Source: Polytrichum commune (Eukaryota; Streptophyta; Polytrichopsida; Polytrichales; Polytrichaceae). Taken from it: 64,000 bases of DNA. Both the position numbers and the translations under genes were made by a program. The first letter of the stretch is position 1. The number at the start of each line of letters is the position of its first letter. Shown one piece after another: positions 61,661 through 64,000 of the stretch. Under the pieces are notes generated by a model that saw nothing but the letters and a program-made list of their open reading frames with translations, was not told the DNA's origin and made no database searches. The stretch is taken from assembly GCA_950295325.1 (NCBI GenBank), contig OX485808.1, forward strand, positions 2,980,501 through 3,044,500. Reading direction: 5' to 3'.

Positions 61661-64000
61661 CAACACACCCCAACTGGTACACTTATTACTTAAATGGAAC
61701 CCACCTTTTGAAAGGAAGGAAACACTCCTCCCTCGAAGCTCGGTAAAAGATGATTGAGGTAAGGAGGAACGGCTCCCATTCATGTCAGTGCAAACAAAAA
61801 TACAACTATTACTTTTATTTTATTTTCCATATTCATCCCAACTTCTATTAATATTAGTATAAATGGGTAATTTCATAATTTTGCAAACTTGTAAATTGAA
61901 AAAATAAAGGAAAAAATAATTTGCAAATTAAACATAACACTGGCAAGAGCTAGGCTACTCCAATATTCACCCTCAACCCTAACCTCAATTTAACCCCCTA
62001 AAAGCCGGGTTTCTTAAAGCTTAAATTAAAGATGTCGTATAATTCATTATGTGTTGTCATACAAGAGAGAGTTTTAGAGAGTTTATTTTAAATCACATTT
62101 GTGTGGTTGGAAAATGGATCTTTATCCTTCTTCCCCACCAAATCATTAGAATTAATTCCCTTCACAAAATAACAAAAATTCCAAGATGTATTAAAGCCAC
62201 TTGATCTTTGATATGATGGTTACTAATATAAGTTGCATAATTTGGTGGAAAAAAACCCAAATTACTAATGTCACTGACATTGTTACTTTCCTATAGATAG
62301 AAATGTTTGTAACAAACAAAAATCAAGGGTTCCAACCACTTCAAGGTCCATACCTTAGACACATTGATATAAAATTCCAATTGGTTTGCTATGGCTGGTG
62401 CATAACTTTATCATGTCAAGGTGCAAGGAAAAAATACCAAAAGAAGAAAGAAGTTTGCTTTGAGAAAAATATCTTCAAAAAACATTGGCAACCACTTTTT
62501 GGCTTATGGGGCATTACGAGGGGTTAATATTTGGATGTTGCCGCTAGCGTGGATTACCTATATGTGTTGTTTCAATATGTAATCTTGAAATGCGTCTTGT
62601 CATAGTCATAAGCAGGGGCTCAAAGGCTACTAAGTACCTTCTTTCAAAATTCAATATCTTGACTGGGTGTGGACAAACTGGCTTGCACCTATCTTCCTCA
62701 AGAGCAATCTTATTAGATTCAACCACACTTGGAATTTTCAACTATGTACTATATTAACAAACTACACTTACTATGGTAAATATTGTGGCCATATGTACAA
62801 TATGATTGACACTTTGCATGCCCATAATGTGGCCTAAAATATACACCACTATGCATGAAAATATGGCGCAATGTTAGTTACACTTGACTCTTTAACCACT
62901 TCACATTGTTCTTGTGCTTTCACTTCTAGTCGTGGATAAGGTATCAAATGAAAGTAGTTGAGAACATGAAATCAAAGAGCAAAAACTCACTTCCTAAGTC
63001 TAAGAATCAAGGAGAGCACATAATTTTTTTAAAAAGTTGACATGGAATTGTTTTTTCTGAAGGTTAATGCAACTGATATTTGAATGGTCACTATGCTCAA
63101 TTGGCTAAGAATTAAGGGCGAGTCTTTAGAAAGAGCACGAGAAGCTTGACAAATATAGGTAGGTTGTGTGTGTAAGAAAAAACAAGATTTGAAAGAGATA
63201 TCATGATTTGTTTCTTGGACTCCGATGTTATATAGTGTGGGTTGGCAAATAGTGTGCCTCCACAATATTATCCCCAATTTTTTGTTTTATTTGGTTATGA
63301 TGCCAATAATGTGGACCCACGATATTTACGACAATGAGTCCCTACCGTGGTTTTCAAAATTTCAAATAACCGGACTTGTATCATAACCATAGTTCTCAAT
63401 ATATTAGAACCTAGTCAAATAATCTTCTTGAGAACTGTTGGTTCTTTGTCGGTTGTTTCATGAAGACCACCAAATCTTTGAATTAAAAAAAATAACTGGG
63501 ATTGAAGGTTCTTTTATTATAAAAATTGGAGGGTTGTTGTTGTTGTTGTTGTTGCTTCTAATAAGGTTTACACCTTCTCATGGTTCCCCTTCCCCTTCGA
63601 CAAGTGTTGTGAGGCCAGGGCTAAACACCCACCTCATTCAACTAAGCCCCAACCATTATTTCCGAGGTAAAAAAGGGTCTAGTGAACACTCGACCCCCTA
63701 GATTTGTGATTAATACATTTCAAGTGGGTCCGTCTAGGTTGATTAGGGGCCTATGATGCTAATTACAAGGTCAAATCATCCAAATAAGGAAAACAAATGC
63801 TCTAATAAAATTGATTGCGTTTTCAACTTTAGTAATGTTGCTGGGCCCAACTCAAAGAGATGGGTGTCTAACCCTGGCCATAAGTTTATAGTTAATTCAT
63901 CCCAACCTAGTCTCATAAGATTGTTTTTAGGGTCTTTGGGTGCTAATTTTGAGATGAAATATGCTACAAATCAAAACTTTTAAAAGCGTGAAGGGTTTCC
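61661..64000. other. Intergenic to window end
   Basis: No gene recognised. (GTT)n at 63535-63554. 63845-63880 resembles 39473-39505. Confidence 0.4.

Noticed and set aside
61339-61668. 109-codon minus-strand frame rich in Leu, Cys and Gly
   Set aside because: It is the shadow of the A/C-rich LINE reading frame on the plus strand.

Overview
The window is nuclear DNA from a green-lineage eukaryote (streptophyte). The evidence is: AT-rich sequence with no operons; one spliced gene with 21 short introns obeying GT/AG (one GC/AG); a plant-type mariner element with DD39D catalytic spacing; CACTA (Tnp2-like) transposase remnants; LTR, LINE, SINE and MITE debris; and LRR gene remnants. A host-like gene with nine fibronectin type III (FN3) domains is unexpected for a flowering plant, so I suspect a non-seed land plant or a charophyte-grade lineage. 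The species cannot be read from the sequence.

Layout. 1-5.2 kb is a stack of nested transposons. A mariner-like element sits in a MITE copy and was itself cut by two solo LTRs (1122-3438 and 3621-5206), each with a perfect 5-bp target-site duplication. A third LTR of the same family ends at 307. 5.3-20 kb is repeat-rich, with a MITE family sharing ATTTAGTGTCAC-type ends, an LRR-gene remnant, an hAT-like MITE, a foldback element built from repeated hairpins, and a decayed CACTA transposase (15.6-18.5 kb). 22.3-32.4 kb holds the only convincing gene, on the minus strand: 22 coding exons, 1309 residues, nine FN3 domains and a C-terminal membrane anchor, the architecture of animal FNDC3A/FNDC3B. 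33-59 kb is intergenic, with dispersed repeats, a fourth solo LTR (45720-46637, TSD CTTAA), an array of hairpin repeats (42.5 kb), an hAT-like element (50.7 kb) and an array of ACGT-containing 105-145 bp repeats (51.2-52.3 kb). A tRNA-type SINE lies at 59.0-59.2 kb. 59.9-61.7 kb is a decayed LINE 3' half (RNase H plus zinc-knuckle region), strongly A/C-rich on the plus strand. The rest shows no recognisable gene.

The FN3 gene is an isolated locus. The other coding traces belong to dead or non-autonomous mobile elements, or to decayed LRR sequence, and do not form a shared pathway with it.
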